Part shown: positions 31,798 through 32,509 of the stretch, one piece after another
Layout: each line of letters starts with the position of its first letter
How positions within the stretch are numbered: position 1 is the stretch's first letter
Assembly (NCBI GenBank): GCA_018266685.1
Contig: JAFDZY010000089.1
Coordinates: 1-32,509 of the forward strand
Reading direction: 5' to 3'
Source of the DNA: Bacteroidota bacterium
GTDB taxonomy: Bacteria; Bacteroidota; Bacteroidia; Flavobacteriales_F; PHOS-HE28
DNA length: 32,509 nt
Translations under genes and position numbers: made by a program
The notes under the pieces: generated by a model
Told to the model about the DNA's origin: nothing
What the model saw: only the letters and a program-made list of their open reading frames with translations
The model's database searches: none

Positions 31798-32319
31798 TCA
31801 GGCAAGGTAGCGCTCGCGGATGATCCGCAGGTGGTGCTCGCTGTGGCCGGCAATGATCCAGCCCAGCGCTTTCACGGTGACGTGCTTGCCATTGGCCGTG
31901 CCGCCACGCGCCAATGCCCCGGCATCCAATCCCCCGAACAGTTCAATGGTTGATGCGCGCACGGCGTTCAGTTCACGGAGCAGGTCTTCCACCTTGCGGG
32001 CCCCGGTGCCTGCCTGTGCCTGGTAGGCATCCTCGTCCATGCCGGGCAGGTTGGCCTGGTCCCCGCGGGCAATGCAAAGCGCCCGGTAACTGAACACGCG
32101 CTCCGTGTCGATGATGTGCTGGAACACCTCCTTGGTGGTCCATTTTCCAGGTGCATAGCGGAAATCCCAGCGTTCATCCGGCACCATCTTCCTGGTGCGC
32201 ACCTCTTCATCGGATGCGTGGCGCAGCGCATCATCCAGTGCTTCACCCCGTGCTGCCAGCAAGTACGCCTTGTGGTAAGCAGGGTAGTCGCCGTCCTTCG
32301 GCCTTCCGATCGTTTCCAT
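31798..32319 (-). CDS. DinB/YfiT-like putative metal-dependent protein
   Basis: A 173-residue four-helix protein of the DinB superfamily, whose members use a three-His metal site for thiol-dependent transfer reactions. Visible elements are YAPGKWTTKEVFQHIIDTERVFSYRAL (H68) and IIAGHSEHHLRIIRERYL (H159, H163), the three expected ligands. ATG 32317-32319 (METIGRPKDGDYP) is preferred; the frame is open for 14 more codons upstream but that part is poor in helix and unlike relatives. It is first in a two-gene unit with the Mpo1-like gene. The G-rich octamer repeat lies upstream, 67 to 190 bases before the start. Confidence 0.92.
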   Translation of the reverse strand: METIGRPKDGDYPAYHKAYLLAARGEALDDALRHASDEEVRTRKMVPDERWDFRYAPGKWTTKEVFQHIIDTERVFSYRALCIARGDQANLPGMDEDAYQAQAGTGARKVEDLLRELNAVRASTIELFGGLDAGALARGGTANGKHVTVKALGWIIAGHSEHHLRIIRERYLA

Positions 32320-32385
32320 GTGGTGAAGGTAGGAATTGCTGCTCCCACAGGGAAAGTACAAGGTTCCGCCACGCCACCCCCACGC

Positions 32386-32509
32386 CTCACCCTCTCACCT
32401 CTCACCTCTCACCCTCTCACCTTCTCACCCTCTCACCCTCTCACCCTCTCACCCTCTCACCCTCTCACCCTCTCACCCTCTCACCCTCTCACCCCCTCAC
32501 CCCTTCACA
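32386..32509. repeat. Octamer tandem repeat ACCCTCTC, running past the window end
   Basis: Eight perfect copies of ACCCTCTC fill 32427-32490, flanked by variant copies (ACCTCTC, ACCTTCTC, ACCCCCTC) from 32386 to the window end. On the minus strand it reads GGGTGAGA repeated, that is G3 runs with five-base loops. It lies upstream of the DinB-like/Mpo1-like operon. Its true length is unknown. Confidence 0.9.

Overview
The window is a GC-rich stretch of a Bacteroidota chromosome, most likely a high-GC Flavobacteriales-type lineage. This rests on several sequence signs: (T/C)AnnTTTG boxes, the Bacteroidota primary-sigma -7 element, sit just upstream of many starts; classical Shine-Dalgarno sequences are nearly absent; and several families common in Bacteroidota are present (a DUF6089-like outer membrane protein, a YfhO-like membrane protein, an RND pump fused to an outer-membrane factor, ATP-dependent PEP carboxykinase). 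No plasmid, phage, IS or CRISPR signature is visible. Most genes are core or housekeeping, with a few accessory islands.

Layout. 1-3161 (minus): a PNGase F-like secreted amidase cut by the window edge, a hairpin and two 62-bp repeats, a pirin, and a patatin-like phospholipase. 3269-4584: a scarred region with the tail of a lost ATPase gene and a TIGR00027-type methyltransferase lying between two copies of a perfect 23-bp direct repeat. 4564-10618 (minus): a heavy-metal efflux operon of a His-rich small protein, a CzcA-type RND pump fused to a TolC/CzcC-type outer-membrane factor, and a lipoprotein adaptor. 10675-14010: a SRAP (DNA-protein crosslink) protein, Hsp20, a Met-rich putative lipoprotein, a pyrimidine microsatellite and an HI0933-type flavoprotein. 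14011-16613 (minus): PlsC-like acyltransferase, DUF6089-like outer membrane protein and SpoU/TrmH RNA methyltransferase. 16706-22329 (plus): mutS and a YfhO-like protein as a pair.

22348-22900 holds tRNA-Gly(GCC) with a clear promoter and terminator, an array of REP-like palindromic repeats, and tRNA-Leu(TAA). These are followed by gluQ, a convergent Fic gene whose catalytic His is replaced by Leu, a lipoprotein, an outer membrane protein, a DUF423 membrane protein and pckA with a strong terminator. The last part has an S41-like protein that has lost its nucleophile, translationally coupled to a siderophore/cobalamin-type binding lipoprotein. After these come a convergent Mpo1-like (DUF962) and DinB-like pair. 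An octamer repeat able to form G-quadruplexes lies upstream of that pair and runs off the window end.

The most unusual items are the 23-bp repeat that gives the methyltransferase and the efflux adaptor the same C-terminus, the RND-OMF fusion with an internal signal peptide, the two enzymes with lost catalytic residues (Fic, S41), and simple repeats placed at promoters. I did not find a complete new multi-gene system that I could name with confidence.
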